Positions 33,477-41,749 of a DNA stretch of 64,000 bases are shown here, one piece after another. The stretch is from Flavobacterium sp. NRK F7 (lineage in GTDB: Bacteria > Bacteroidota > Bacteroidia > Flavobacteriales > Flavobacteriaceae). How positions within the stretch are numbered: position 1 is the first letter of the stretch; every line of letters starts with the position of its first letter. The notes under the pieces were generated by a model. It had not been told where the DNA came from, searched no databases, and worked only from the letters and a program-made list of their open reading frames with translations. The stretch spans positions 507,079 through 571,078 of the forward strand of contig NZ_JAMXLB010000001.1 of NCBI RefSeq assembly GCF_024054195.1. Direction: 5' to 3'. The position numbers were made by a program, and so were the translations under genes.

Positions 33477-35027
33477 TCATTCTTGTTTTACTACACGAAA
33501 GGTACTATTTGTAAAATTTGATTCCAATTTAAGAACGTAAATGCCTTTCTCTATTCCAGAGAAATTAATTTGAAATACTTCTTGATTTGGAATCATTTTT
33601 TGGATTAGTTGACCCAAGAGTGTGTAAATTTCAACTTTTGTTATGGTACTTTTTGCTTCAATATTCACAAAATTTTGTATTGGATTTGGATAAACTTCAA
33701 TAGCATCTTTTTGAAATTCAGCAACACTTAAAGTTCCAACTTCAATATTGAGTACAAAACTATTGGTGCCTTCTGTATTCGAAATTGTAACAGTATAATC
33801 AGTGGGCGGACTTATTGTAGTAGGTGTACCTGAAATGGCTCCTGTTTCGGTATTAAAAATTAAACCTGTTGGCAAACTGGGAGAAATGGTATAATTAAAA
33901 TCATAATATGTGGTTTTTTTTATTTTATGATTTCCATAGTCAGTAATATATAGCGTTCCATTTTGATCAATTGAAATGCAAGAAGGGTTTTTTAATTTGG
34001 CTAAAAGCAACTCATCATCATGGTCACCTAATGCACCCGAACCGCAAAAAGTACTTACAGTTCCTGTTGTATCAATTATTTTGATTTTATTGTTGCCATA
34101 ATCTGTAACAAAAATGGCACCTGATGGATCTACCGTAGAAATTGTTGGGTTTTTGAATTTAGCAATTGATACCTCTCCATTTATATCACCTGAACCATTA
34201 CCCGCAATTGTGACGACTTGACCAGAAGGAAGGATTTTTTTAATCTTATGATTTCCATAATCAGTTACAATAATATTTCCCAAAGCATCTATACAAACTC
34301 CAGTTGGACTATTAAATTTAGCGAGGTTACCTATTCCATCTGCGTCTCCAATTACACTTCCTGCTAAGGTTGAAACTACTCCAGTAGGAGTAATTTTTCG
34401 TATTTTGTGATTATAATAGTCTGCGACATAAATAGTATCGTCATTATCAATAGTAATTTCATCTGGATAATAAAATCTTGCCGCAATACCTACTCCATCT
34501 TGAAAACCACCTACACCACTTCCTGCAAAGGTAGAAACTATACCATTAGTGTCTACCTTTCTAATTTTATGATTACTTTGATCACATATAAATAAATTCC
34601 CATTTGAATCTTCTACTATACTTGAGGGGAAATTAAAAGTGGCTGTTTCAGATGCGCCATCTAAAGCCCCTATTGCTCCACTCCCAACTAAATTAGAAAC
34701 CAAACCATTGGAATCTATTTTTTTTATTTTATGATTGCCTCTATCTACAACTAAAACAGCATTGTTGTGATCTAAAATTGCGGTTGTAGGAAAGTTAAAT
34801 TGAGCCGTACTTATATCTCCAACAGTGTCTCCTTGAAAACCAGTTCCTGCGTAGGTTATAATTCCATTTCCATTAGGAATTGACCCACCCGTGTTAATAG
34901 GCACAATTGGTATGATTGTTTCGTTTACAGAAAAAGTATTGGGTGTAGGATAACTAATATTGGGTGCTTGAGCAATTGCAAGTACACTTTTAAAAAAAAT
35001 AAAGGATAAAATGTAATTTTTTTTCAT
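33477..35027 (-). CDS. Secreted NHL-repeat protein with T9SS sorting domain
   Basis: A 516-residue secreted protein; the ATG at 35027 gives the signal peptide MKKNYILSFIFFKSVLAIAQ. It has about six NHL propeller repeats with near-identical blades ('NHKIKKIDSNG', 'NHKIRKVDTNG', 'NHKIRKITPTG', 'NHKIKKILPSG', 'NNKIKIIDTTG', 'NHKIKKTTYYD'). Then follow a putative-Ig segment ('SLPTGLIFNTETGAISGTPT') and a type A sorting domain ('VYPNPIQNFVNIEA' to 'GIYVLKLES'). It is likely cell-surface or secreted through the T9SS and may bind polymers or proteins. It is convergent with the protease gene with only 8 bases between the stops. Confidence 0.85.
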   Translation of the reverse strand: MKKNYILSFIFFKSVLAIAQAPNISYPTPNTFSVNETIIPIVPINTGGSIPNGNGIITYAGTGFQGDTVGDISTAQFNFPTTAILDHNNAVLVVDRGNHKIKKIDSNGLVSNLVGSGAIGALDGASETATFNFPSSIVEDSNGNLFICDQSNHKIRKVDTNGIVSTFAGSGVGGFQDGVGIAARFYYPDEITIDNDDTIYVADYYNHKIRKITPTGVVSTLAGSVIGDADGIGNLAKFNSPTGVCIDALGNIIVTDYGNHKIKKILPSGQVVTIAGNGSGDINGEVSIAKFKNPTISTVDPSGAIFVTDYGNNKIKIIDTTGTVSTFCGSGALGDHDDELLLAKLKNPSCISIDQNGTLYITDYGNHKIKKTTYYDFNYTISPSLPTGLIFNTETGAISGTPTTISPPTDYTVTISNTEGTNSFVLNIEVGTLSVAEFQKDAIEVYPNPIQNFVNIEAKSTITKVEIYTLLGQLIQKMIPNQEVFQINFSGIEKGIYVLKLESNFTNSTFRVVKQE

Positions 35028-35059
35028 AACACACTTGTAATGAAACAAAAATAAAACAA

Positions 35060-35092
35060 AAAAGCGTTCAAAATTGTATTTTGAACGCTTTT
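35060..35092. other. Strong hairpin between divergent genes
   Basis: A perfect 15-bp stem (AAAAGCGTTCAAAAT and its complement) with a 3-base loop lies 32 bases upstream of the minus-strand NHL-protein ATG. T-rich sequence follows on the minus strand. It looks like a terminator, but no gene ends here. It may be a leader hairpin of the NHL gene or a relic. Confidence 0.55.
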
Positions 35093-35291
35093 AACTAACC
35101 AACCAAAAACTAAATAATTTAACCCAAATTATTTAAAAATATATCTATAAAACGTAGTCACTCGAGATTAAATTGCATGGAAAAAATTAAAAAAATGTTA
35201 AAGTTATAAAGCCCTTATGTATTCTTAGTTTGTAAGGATTTTATATATTAAAAGGAATTCTTTACCTTTGGGTTTCCTAAAATAAAAATCA

Positions 35292-36284
35292 ATGGAAAAA
35301 CCAAAATTTGCTGTCATTGGAGGAGGAAGTTGGGCAACAGCTATTGCAAAGATGTTATGTGCAAATCAGGAAAAAATTGCATGGTATATGAGAAGTACTT
35401 ATGCATTAGAGTGTATTAAACATCAAAAACACAATCCAAACTATTTAAGTTCGGTAGAGTTTGACAACAATAAATTATTTCTAACAAACGATATTAATGA
35501 AGCCGTAGCATTTGCAGATTATATCATATTTGCCATCCCATCTGCATTTTTGAGTGCTGAGTTAGAAAAATTGACCGTTTCCCTTTCTGACAAAATAATT
35601 TTTTCAGCTATTAAAGGTATTGTTCCTGAATCGAGTTTAATTGTTGGAGAACATTTTAATACCAAATACGATATTCCTTTTGATAATATTGGTGTAATTA
35701 CAGGTCCTTGTCATGCGGAGGAGGTTGCTATGGAGCGTTTGTCTTATTTAACAATTGCTTGTAATGATCGTACCAAAGCCAAATATGTCGCTAAAAATTT
35801 AAGTTCGTATTACATCAAAGCCAAAACTACAGACGATATCATTGGTACTGAATATGCTGCTGTTTTGAAAAATATTTATTCTATTGCCGCTGGAATTGCG
35901 CATGGATTAGGATATGGAGATAATTTTCAAGCCGTTTTAATGAGTAATGCCATTCGTGAAATGAAAAAGTTTATTCGTAAAGTACATCGAATGAAACGCA
36001 ACATTAATAATTCAGCTTATTTAGGAGATTTATTGGTAACTGGTTATTCTGTTTTCTCTAGAAATAGAATGTTTGGAAACATGATTGGCAAAGGATACAC
36101 GGTGAAATCGGCACAAATGGAAATGAGTATGGTAGCAGAAGGATATTATGCAGCAAAAAGCGCCTATTTATTAAATAAAGAATACAAAGCAGATACTCCT
36201 ATTATTGATGCTGTTTATCGCGTTCTTTATGAAGGAAAAGAAGCAAAATCTGAGTTTAGAAAATTAACTGAAAAATTAAATTAA
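35292..36284 (+). CDS. gpsA: NAD(P)H-dependent glycerol-3-phosphate dehydrogenase
   Basis: This 330-residue cytoplasmic enzyme reduces dihydroxyacetone phosphate to glycerol 3-phosphate for phospholipid synthesis. The Rossmann motif 'VIGGGSWATAIAKML' is at residues 8-22; 'GVITGPCHAEEV' and the catalytic Lys region 'TEYAAVLKNIYSIAAGIAHGL' match GpsA. Length is typical. The upstream region from 35093 to 35291 holds no other gene; TATATTA at about 35240 is AT-rich but not a clean -7 match. Confidence 0.95.
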   Translation: MEKPKFAVIGGGSWATAIAKMLCANQEKIAWYMRSTYALECIKHQKHNPNYLSSVEFDNNKLFLTNDINEAVAFADYIIFAIPSAFLSAELEKLTVSLSDKIIFSAIKGIVPESSLIVGEHFNTKYDIPFDNIGVITGPCHAEEVAMERLSYLTIACNDRTKAKYVAKNLSSYYIKAKTTDDIIGTEYAAVLKNIYSIAAGIAHGLGYGDNFQAVLMSNAIREMKKFIRKVHRMKRNINNSAYLGDLLVTGYSVFSRNRMFGNMIGKGYTVKSAQMEMSMVAEGYYAAKSAYLLNKEYKADTPIIDAVYRVLYEGKEAKSEFRKLTEKLN

Positions 36285-36316
36285 ATTTTAACTTTTCATT
36301 AGATTATTAGAAAAAC

Positions 36317-36351
36317 AAGCCTATATAATTGATTTACAGTAATATAGGTTT
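36317..36351 (+). terminator. Possible terminator after gpsA
   Basis: AGCCTATAT pairs with ATATAGGTT (one G-T pair) across a 15-base loop, and the second arm runs into seven T residues. The stem is short, so confidence is moderate. Confidence 0.55.
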
Positions 36352-36460
36352 TTTTATTATAAAAAATTCAACAAACAACAATTTGATTATCAAATAGTTA
36401 CCCCAATTTGCCTTGGAGTAAAAAATCGAAGTTACATTCGCAAACCTAAACATAAAAAAC

Positions 36461-37438
36461 ATGGACTCATTAATTCAACATCCCGTTATAATAGCTGTTT
36501 TTACCATAGTCATTCTAGCTATGTTAGTTTTAGATTTAGGTGTGTTGAACAAAAAAAGTCATGCTGTAACGAGTAGAGAAGCTGCGTATTGGTCCATTTT
36601 ATGGATTTCATTATCCATGGGTTTCAGCGCAATCATTTATTATTATTTAGGTTTTGAAAAATTTTCGCAGTTTCAAGGAGCCTATTGGATTGAAAAGGCT
36701 TTATCAGTTGATAATTTATTTGTTTTCATTTTAGTGTTTGGCTATTTCAATGTAGGTAAAGAGCTACAACATAAGGTTTTGTTTTGGGGTGTAATTGGAG
36801 CTTTAGTATTTAGAGCTATTTTTATTTTTACAGGAGTTTGGCTTTTACACTATACCAATTTACCAGAAATGGAATTATTTGGTCAAACCGTTACTATAAA
36901 TTATTTACTTACTCTTTTTGGAATTATTCTTATAGTTGCTGGAATAAAATCTTGGTTTAGTACTAATTCTGATGATGGTGACCAAGATTTTTCAAAAAGC
37001 CCAGGAGCAAGATTAGTACATCGTTTCTTTAAAGTGAGCCCAAATTTTGATGGTGACAAATTTTTTACGATTCAAAATGGTGTAAAAATGGCAACACCAT
37101 TATTAGTTGTTCTTGTTATCATAGAGTTTACCGATTTATTGTTTGCTGTAGATAGCATTCCTGCTATATTTGCCATTGCACCAGATGATCCTTTTATATT
37201 ATATACTTCCAATATATTTGCCATTTTAGGATTGCGTTCTTTGTACTTCCTACTCGCTAATTTTATGTATATGTTTAGTCGTTTGCATTATGGATTAGCC
37301 ATTATACTAGCTTTTATTGGAGTTAAAATGATTATTGCGCCCTTTTATCACATCTCATCATTAGCTTCTTTAAGTGTAGTAGGTGGTATTTTATTAATTT
37401 CAGTGCTTTGGTCCCTATTATTTCCTAGTAAAGATTAG
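36461..37438 (+). CDS. TerC-family membrane protein
   Basis: This 325-residue inner-membrane protein has about nine hydrophobic segments and the TerC/Alx signatures: 'EKALSVDNLFVFILVFGYF' (about residues 76-94) and 'FTDLLFAVDSIPAIFAI' (about 226-242). The acidic residues inside these helices are characteristic. TerC-family proteins have been linked to manganese export and to metalation of secreted proteins; tellurite resistance is a historical label. No ter operon is nearby. The gene stands alone between gpsA and a small secreted protein. Confidence 0.92.
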   Translation: MDSLIQHPVIIAVFTIVILAMLVLDLGVLNKKSHAVTSREAAYWSILWISLSMGFSAIIYYYLGFEKFSQFQGAYWIEKALSVDNLFVFILVFGYFNVGKELQHKVLFWGVIGALVFRAIFIFTGVWLLHYTNLPEMELFGQTVTINYLLTLFGIILIVAGIKSWFSTNSDDGDQDFSKSPGARLVHRFFKVSPNFDGDKFFTIQNGVKMATPLLVVLVIIEFTDLLFAVDSIPAIFAIAPDDPFILYTSNIFAILGLRSLYFLLANFMYMFSRLHYGLAIILAFIGVKMIIAPFYHISSLASLSVVGGILLISVLWSLLFPSKD

Positions 37439-37632
37439 TTGATAACGTCACTTTTTTACACAGATAACGGATACATTTTATTGGTTTTACACAACTTTTC
37501 CTTAAAGGTAAAAATCATAAATATCTAATAAACAATAACTTAAAGCTTTTATCGCAACTCTTTTTTGCATTGGCACACTTTTTTCAATTAGTTAAGCAAC
37601 TAATAAATAATTAAATTTTAAAAAAGTAAGTT

Positions 37633-37929
37633 ATGAAAAAAGTAGTTTTAACAGCCGTATTCGCATTCGCAACATTAACAACATTTGCAACCACTAACAC
37701 AAATGTTATTCCCGTACAAAAAGTGATTCTTCAAGAAGAGTATAAAGAATTACCTGCTGAAGAATTACCAAGTGCAGTACAAGAAGCTGTAAAAAGAGAT
37801 TTTAAAGATGCTAAAATTCAAAAAGCATTTGTAAATGAAAGCAAAGAATTTAAGTTAGAGTTACTAGTTGGTCAAGCTACACAAACTGTTTATGCTGATG
37901 CTAACGGAAATTGGTTGAAAAAGGAGTAA
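37633..37929 (+). CDS. Small secreted PepSY-like protein
   Basis: The 98-residue protein has a signal peptide (to about 'TTFATT') and a single PepSY-like domain: 'ELPSAVQEAVKRDFKDAKIQKAF' spans about residues 44-66, and a terminal beta strand 'TVYADANGNWL' follows. Periplasmic PepSY-like proteins of Bacteroidota are often controlled by neighbouring two-component systems. Here the gene precedes an NtrC-type regulator and a hybrid kinase by about 110 bases, with a terminator in between. Function is not known. Confidence 0.78.
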   Translation: MKKVVLTAVFAFATLTTFATTNTNVIPVQKVILQEEYKELPAEELPSAVQEAVKRDFKDAKIQKAFVNESKEFKLELLVGQATQTVYADANGNWLKKE

Positions 37930-37951
37930 TATAATTTCACTTTCCTTTTAC

Positions 37952-37984
37952 AAAAATGCTATCTCTTTTTGAGGTAGCATTTTT
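37952..37984 (+). terminator. Rho-independent terminator after the PepSY-like gene
   Basis: A 14-bp stem (AAAAATGCTATCTC / GAGGTAGCATTTTT, one G-T pair) closes a TTTTT loop, with T residues after the second arm. Confidence 0.85.
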
Positions 37985-38040
37985 TATATTATTTTTAAGA
38001 ACAATGTACCTAGAAAACGCTATTTTTATTTAAAAAAAGA

Positions 38041-39363
38041 ATGCCAAAGATATTAATTGTTGAAGACGACACTACATTTAACCAAATGCTTTTACAGTTT
38101 TTAAAGCGAAATAATTATGAAGCAACGCCTACTTTTTCTGTAAAAGAAGCACTTACACAATTAGAAAATCAATCATTCGATCTTATCCTCTCCGATTTAC
38201 GTTTACCTGATCAAGATGGGTTGGCATTGCTTTCTATTCTAAATACACAAAATAAAAATATTCCTTTTGTATTAATGACTGCTTATGCAGATGTGAAAAC
38301 TGCAGTTAAAGCAATGAAAACAGGTGCGGCAGATTATATTTCTAAACCTTTTGTTCCAGAAGAAGCATTATTGGTCTTACAGAAAATTATATCTACTGAT
38401 AAAAAGCAACCAGTAATTCAAAAAAAAGAATTGGAAACTACAATCCCATCCGAGTTTTATTGGGGAAAAGGAATTGCTTCCATAAAATTGAAAAAACATA
38501 TTGATTTAGTGGCACCCACTCCACTATCTGTTTTAATTACAGGAGAAAACGGAACGGGTAAAGAAGTAGCTGCAAAAACCATACATGAAAGAAGTAATCG
38601 AAGCAAAGCTCCATTTGTAGCAGTAGATTGCGGTGCTATTCCTAAAGATATTGCAGGTAGTGAATTTTTCGGACACCTTAAAGGTTCATTTACTGGAGCG
38701 ATAAATGATAAAATAGGCTGTTTTGAAGCGGCTTCAGGTGGTACCTTATTTTTGGATGAGATTGGAAATTTAACTTATGAAAATCAGGTATTATTACTTC
38801 GCGCTATTCAAGAACGCAAAATTAAACCCATTGGCTCTAATAAAGAAATTGAAATAGACATTCGATTGATATGCGCTACTAATGAAGATTTAAAAACAGC
38901 AGTAAGTAATGGTAGTTTTAGAGAAGATTTATACCATAGAATCAACGAATTTTCAATTGGGATTCCATCATTACGGGATCGAAAAGAGGATATTGAAGCT
39001 TTTGCTACTTTATTTTTAGAAAAAGCCAGTAATCAATTGAATAAATCTGTTACTACTATTTCAAAAGAGGCATTACAAGCATTACAACAATATAGTTGGC
39101 CAGGTAATTTGAGAGAATTACAAAATTACATTAAAAGAGCTACTTTATTAGCTATTGACGAAACTATAACAATAGTCGATTTACCTGAAGAAATAACTAG
39201 TGCAACAACTCATTCCATTGATTTAGGCTTACGAGATGAAGCGGAAAAAAAAGCCATTCTAGATGCGTTAGCCATGACCAATGGTAATAAAAGTAGGGCT
39301 GCAGAAATTTTAGGAATTTCTAGAAAAACGATGTATAACAAGATTACGCAATATGACTTGTAA
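38041..39363 (+). CDS. Sigma-54-dependent response regulator (NtrC family)
   Basis: The 440-residue regulator has three domains. A receiver domain carries acidic pocket 'VEDDTT', phospho-acceptor Asp in 'LILSDLRLP' and Lys in 'ISKPFVP'. An AAA+ domain shows Walker A 'TGENGTGKEVAAK' and Walker B 'GGTLFLDEIGN'. A Fis-type HTH ends the protein ('NGNKSRAAEILGISRKTMY'). The sigma-54 contact loop is GSFTGA rather than the usual GAFTGA; this substitution is conservative. Its 3' end overlaps the 3' end of the convergent hybrid histidine kinase gene by 20 bases, so the two are probably partners with separate promoters. Confidence 0.93.
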   Translation: MPKILIVEDDTTFNQMLLQFLKRNNYEATPTFSVKEALTQLENQSFDLILSDLRLPDQDGLALLSILNTQNKNIPFVLMTAYADVKTAVKAMKTGAADYISKPFVPEEALLVLQKIISTDKKQPVIQKKELETTIPSEFYWGKGIASIKLKKHIDLVAPTPLSVLITGENGTGKEVAAKTIHERSNRSKAPFVAVDCGAIPKDIAGSEFFGHLKGSFTGAINDKIGCFEAASGGTLFLDEIGNLTYENQVLLLRAIQERKIKPIGSNKEIEIDIRLICATNEDLKTAVSNGSFREDLYHRINEFSIGIPSLRDRKEDIEAFATLFLEKASNQLNKSVTTISKEALQALQQYSWPGNLRELQNYIKRATLLAIDETITIVDLPEEITSATTHSIDLGLRDEAEKKAILDALAMTNGNKSRAAEILGISRKTMYNKITQYDL

Positions 39364-41713
39364 CCAGTTTCCCCTTAAACTGATTTAGTTTTTGGAGTAG
39401 CTTTTCAAATGGAAGAGTAACGGTATTCTCTTTCGCTTGCATTTCTAATGTTTGTAGGCTCGCAAACAATTCTTTTTCTTCTAATTGTCCAATCATGGTT
39501 TGCATTTTATGGCTTAAAACGGCTACTTGATTCCAATTTTTGTGGATAAAAGCCTCTTCTAAACTAGCAATATCTAAATGGAGATCTTTTGTATATTTAT
39601 CTATAAATTTTTGAATTTCTTTTGGGTTGTTCCCAATGTATCGCTCTAAAATTTTTACATAGGATCCTTCTTCTTCGGTGATTGGATTCATTTTCTTACC
39701 ACTTATTTTAGATAGAAGGGCTAAAAGTTGGTTCGGAGTATAGGGTTTTAATAAAAAATCGTGATAGAGTTTTGTAGTAAACTCCTTTTCATCTGGCACT
39801 TGTCCGCTAATAAAAACGACTGGAAGCTTTTCTGTATTTGGTAATTCTTTCAATTGGGACACAAAAGTATACCCATCCATTTCGGGCATTTGAATATCGG
39901 TTAAAACAATAGAAGGTAATTGCTTTTTACAAAAATCTATTGCTTTTTTCCCTGAAGAAAAAGTATATATATCTTCAAAATAAGGTTCTAATAAGGATTT
40001 AGTTAAATCAATTTGAGACGCATCATCATCTAGCAATAAAATGCTTTTTAATTCAATGCCATCTTGTTGTTCTTTTTGAGGCTCTGATTGAAATGGTAAG
40101 GTAACTGTAAAAATTGCACCTTCACCTAACTGACTTTCGACATGGATTTTCCCGTCTAATAATTGTACCAAACGCTTGCAAATAGACAAGCCTAAACCCG
40201 TTCCTCCATATAAGAGTTCAATGGCATCATTTTCTTGGGTAAAAGATTCAAATATTTTTTCAAAAGCATCCGAAGCAATGCCAGCTCCCGTATCTTTTAT
40301 AGCGATTGTTAGTATTTCATTTTGAAGTTGGGTTTGAATCGTTACGCTTCCTTCCGAAGTAAATTTGAAAGCGTTTCCAATTAAATTGTATAGAATTTGT
40401 CTAATTTTGTTGTAGTCACTATAATACAAAAGACCTTCGGTTTCTTGAATATCATAATGCAATACCACTCTTTTATCTTGATGTAAATCGGCAATGCTTT
40501 GAGCGGTTTCTTCTAATAATTCATTCAATTCAAATTCTTGCGAAAAGACTTTAATCTTTCCTTTTTCCATTCGTACATAATCTAATAAATCCAAAACCAA
40601 CTGCTCGATGTAATGGGTGGCTGATTTAATTTTGATAAGCTTCTCTCTATTTTGTATCGTATTTTCTCTTTCTAACAATTGTGCACTATAGCCAATAACC
40701 GATTGCAAAGGCGTTCTAATATCGTGACTTACAGCAGCCATTAATTGCTCTCTCGATTCTAATAATACTTCTGTTTTTTGCTTTTGCAGTTCTAATTCTT
40801 CTCTATAATTCTTATTTTTAAGAAAATCGGTTGATAATAAAACAAAAAAGAATACTACTAATAACAAACAAACAATTGCTGCTATACTTAATAATTGTAC
40901 TGATTTTTGCTGGTTTTCGACCTTAGTCTTTCTAATTTTTTCTTGTTCGGCTGTTATTTTTTCTCTTAATTTTAGAATAATATCCGATAATTTTTGAGCG
41001 ATAAACAATTCGTTTTTAAGCAACTCTACCTCCTTATTCTTAATGGCCATGGTTTGCGCGTTGCTTTTCTTTTGTGATTCAATTAAAATAATTTTGGAAG
41101 CGGTAAGGATAGAATCGGCTTCTTGAATAGAAATCGTATTGCTTCTGTCTTTTGGAACATTTTCATTCAAATAATCGACGTAATCTTGGGCCACTCTTTT
41201 TTCATACGGACTTAAATCTTTAGCATTTTTAAATAAATGTTCGATTTTTAATTTCCCTTTTATTTTTTCAATATTTTCAATTTTAGAAACGATTTGTTCA
41301 ATGGGTAAGTCGGTATTGGTTTTGTTTTGGAGTTTTAAAAGTCCTAAAACATTTTCCCTTTTATAGACCAAAAACTGTTTTAAACTATCAATAGTTTGGG
41401 TATCCAAAGTCAAGACTTTAGTTTTTAAACTATCCAATTTCAAGATAATTTTATCGTTCTTTACTAAAAAGGCATTTACATTCTTTTTGCTTTTGGTTTG
41501 AAGCGCAATTCTGGAACGATTGTCGGTTTCATATAAATCTCGAATTAATTCGGTGTACACCAATTGACTTTCATCATTGGTATCCGATTTAAACAATTGA
41601 TTTAATTGTGATTGCTGATGCAACAAATACCAAACGGCAAAAGCCATTAAGCCCAGCAATAAAAAATAGCTGAGCAAGAGCTTGAAAGAAGTATATTTTG
41701 ATTCTTGTGCCAA
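39344..41713 (-). CDS. Hybrid sensor histidine kinase with receiver and Hpt domains
   Basis: A 789-residue membrane protein. A first helix lies near residues 11-30 and a second near 275-292, with a helical sensory region between. A HisKA domain ('AVSHDIRTPLQSVIGYS', phospho-His) precedes an ATPase domain ('NLIGNAFKFT', 'GGTGLGLSICKRL'), a receiver ('LLDDDAS', 'VLTDIQMPEMDG', 'LLKPYTP') and a C-terminal Hpt domain with His in 'VAVLSHKMQTMIGQL'. This is a full phosphorelay module lacking only an output. The convergent NtrC-type regulator is the obvious output. No ATG fits the N-terminus; TTG at 41713 is the likely start, with an in-frame stop just upstream. Confidence 0.9.
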   Translation of the reverse strand: MAQESKYTSFKLLLSYFLLLGLMAFAVWYLLHQQSQLNQLFKSDTNDESQLVYTELIRDLYETDNRSRIALQTKSKKNVNAFLVKNDKIILKLDSLKTKVLTLDTQTIDSLKQFLVYKRENVLGLLKLQNKTNTDLPIEQIVSKIENIEKIKGKLKIEHLFKNAKDLSPYEKRVAQDYVDYLNENVPKDRSNTISIQEADSILTASKIILIESQKKSNAQTMAIKNKEVELLKNELFIAQKLSDIILKLREKITAEQEKIRKTKVENQQKSVQLLSIAAIVCLLLVVFFFVLLSTDFLKNKNYREELELQKQKTEVLLESREQLMAAVSHDIRTPLQSVIGYSAQLLERENTIQNREKLIKIKSATHYIEQLVLDLLDYVRMEKGKIKVFSQEFELNELLEETAQSIADLHQDKRVVLHYDIQETEGLLYYSDYNKIRQILYNLIGNAFKFTSEGSVTIQTQLQNEILTIAIKDTGAGIASDAFEKIFESFTQENDAIELLYGGTGLGLSICKRLVQLLDGKIHVESQLGEGAIFTVTLPFQSEPQKEQQDGIELKSILLLDDDASQIDLTKSLLEPYFEDIYTFSSGKKAIDFCKKQLPSIVLTDIQMPEMDGYTFVSQLKELPNTEKLPVVFISGQVPDEKEFTTKLYHDFLLKPYTPNQLLALLSKISGKKMNPITEEEGSYVKILERYIGNNPKEIQKFIDKYTKDLHLDIASLEEAFIHKNWNQVAVLSHKMQTMIGQLEEKELFASLQTLEMQAKENTVTLPFEKLLQKLNQFKGKLVTSHIA

Positions 41714-41749
41714 AAAATGTTGGATTTACTTGCTACTATTGAAACGCAA

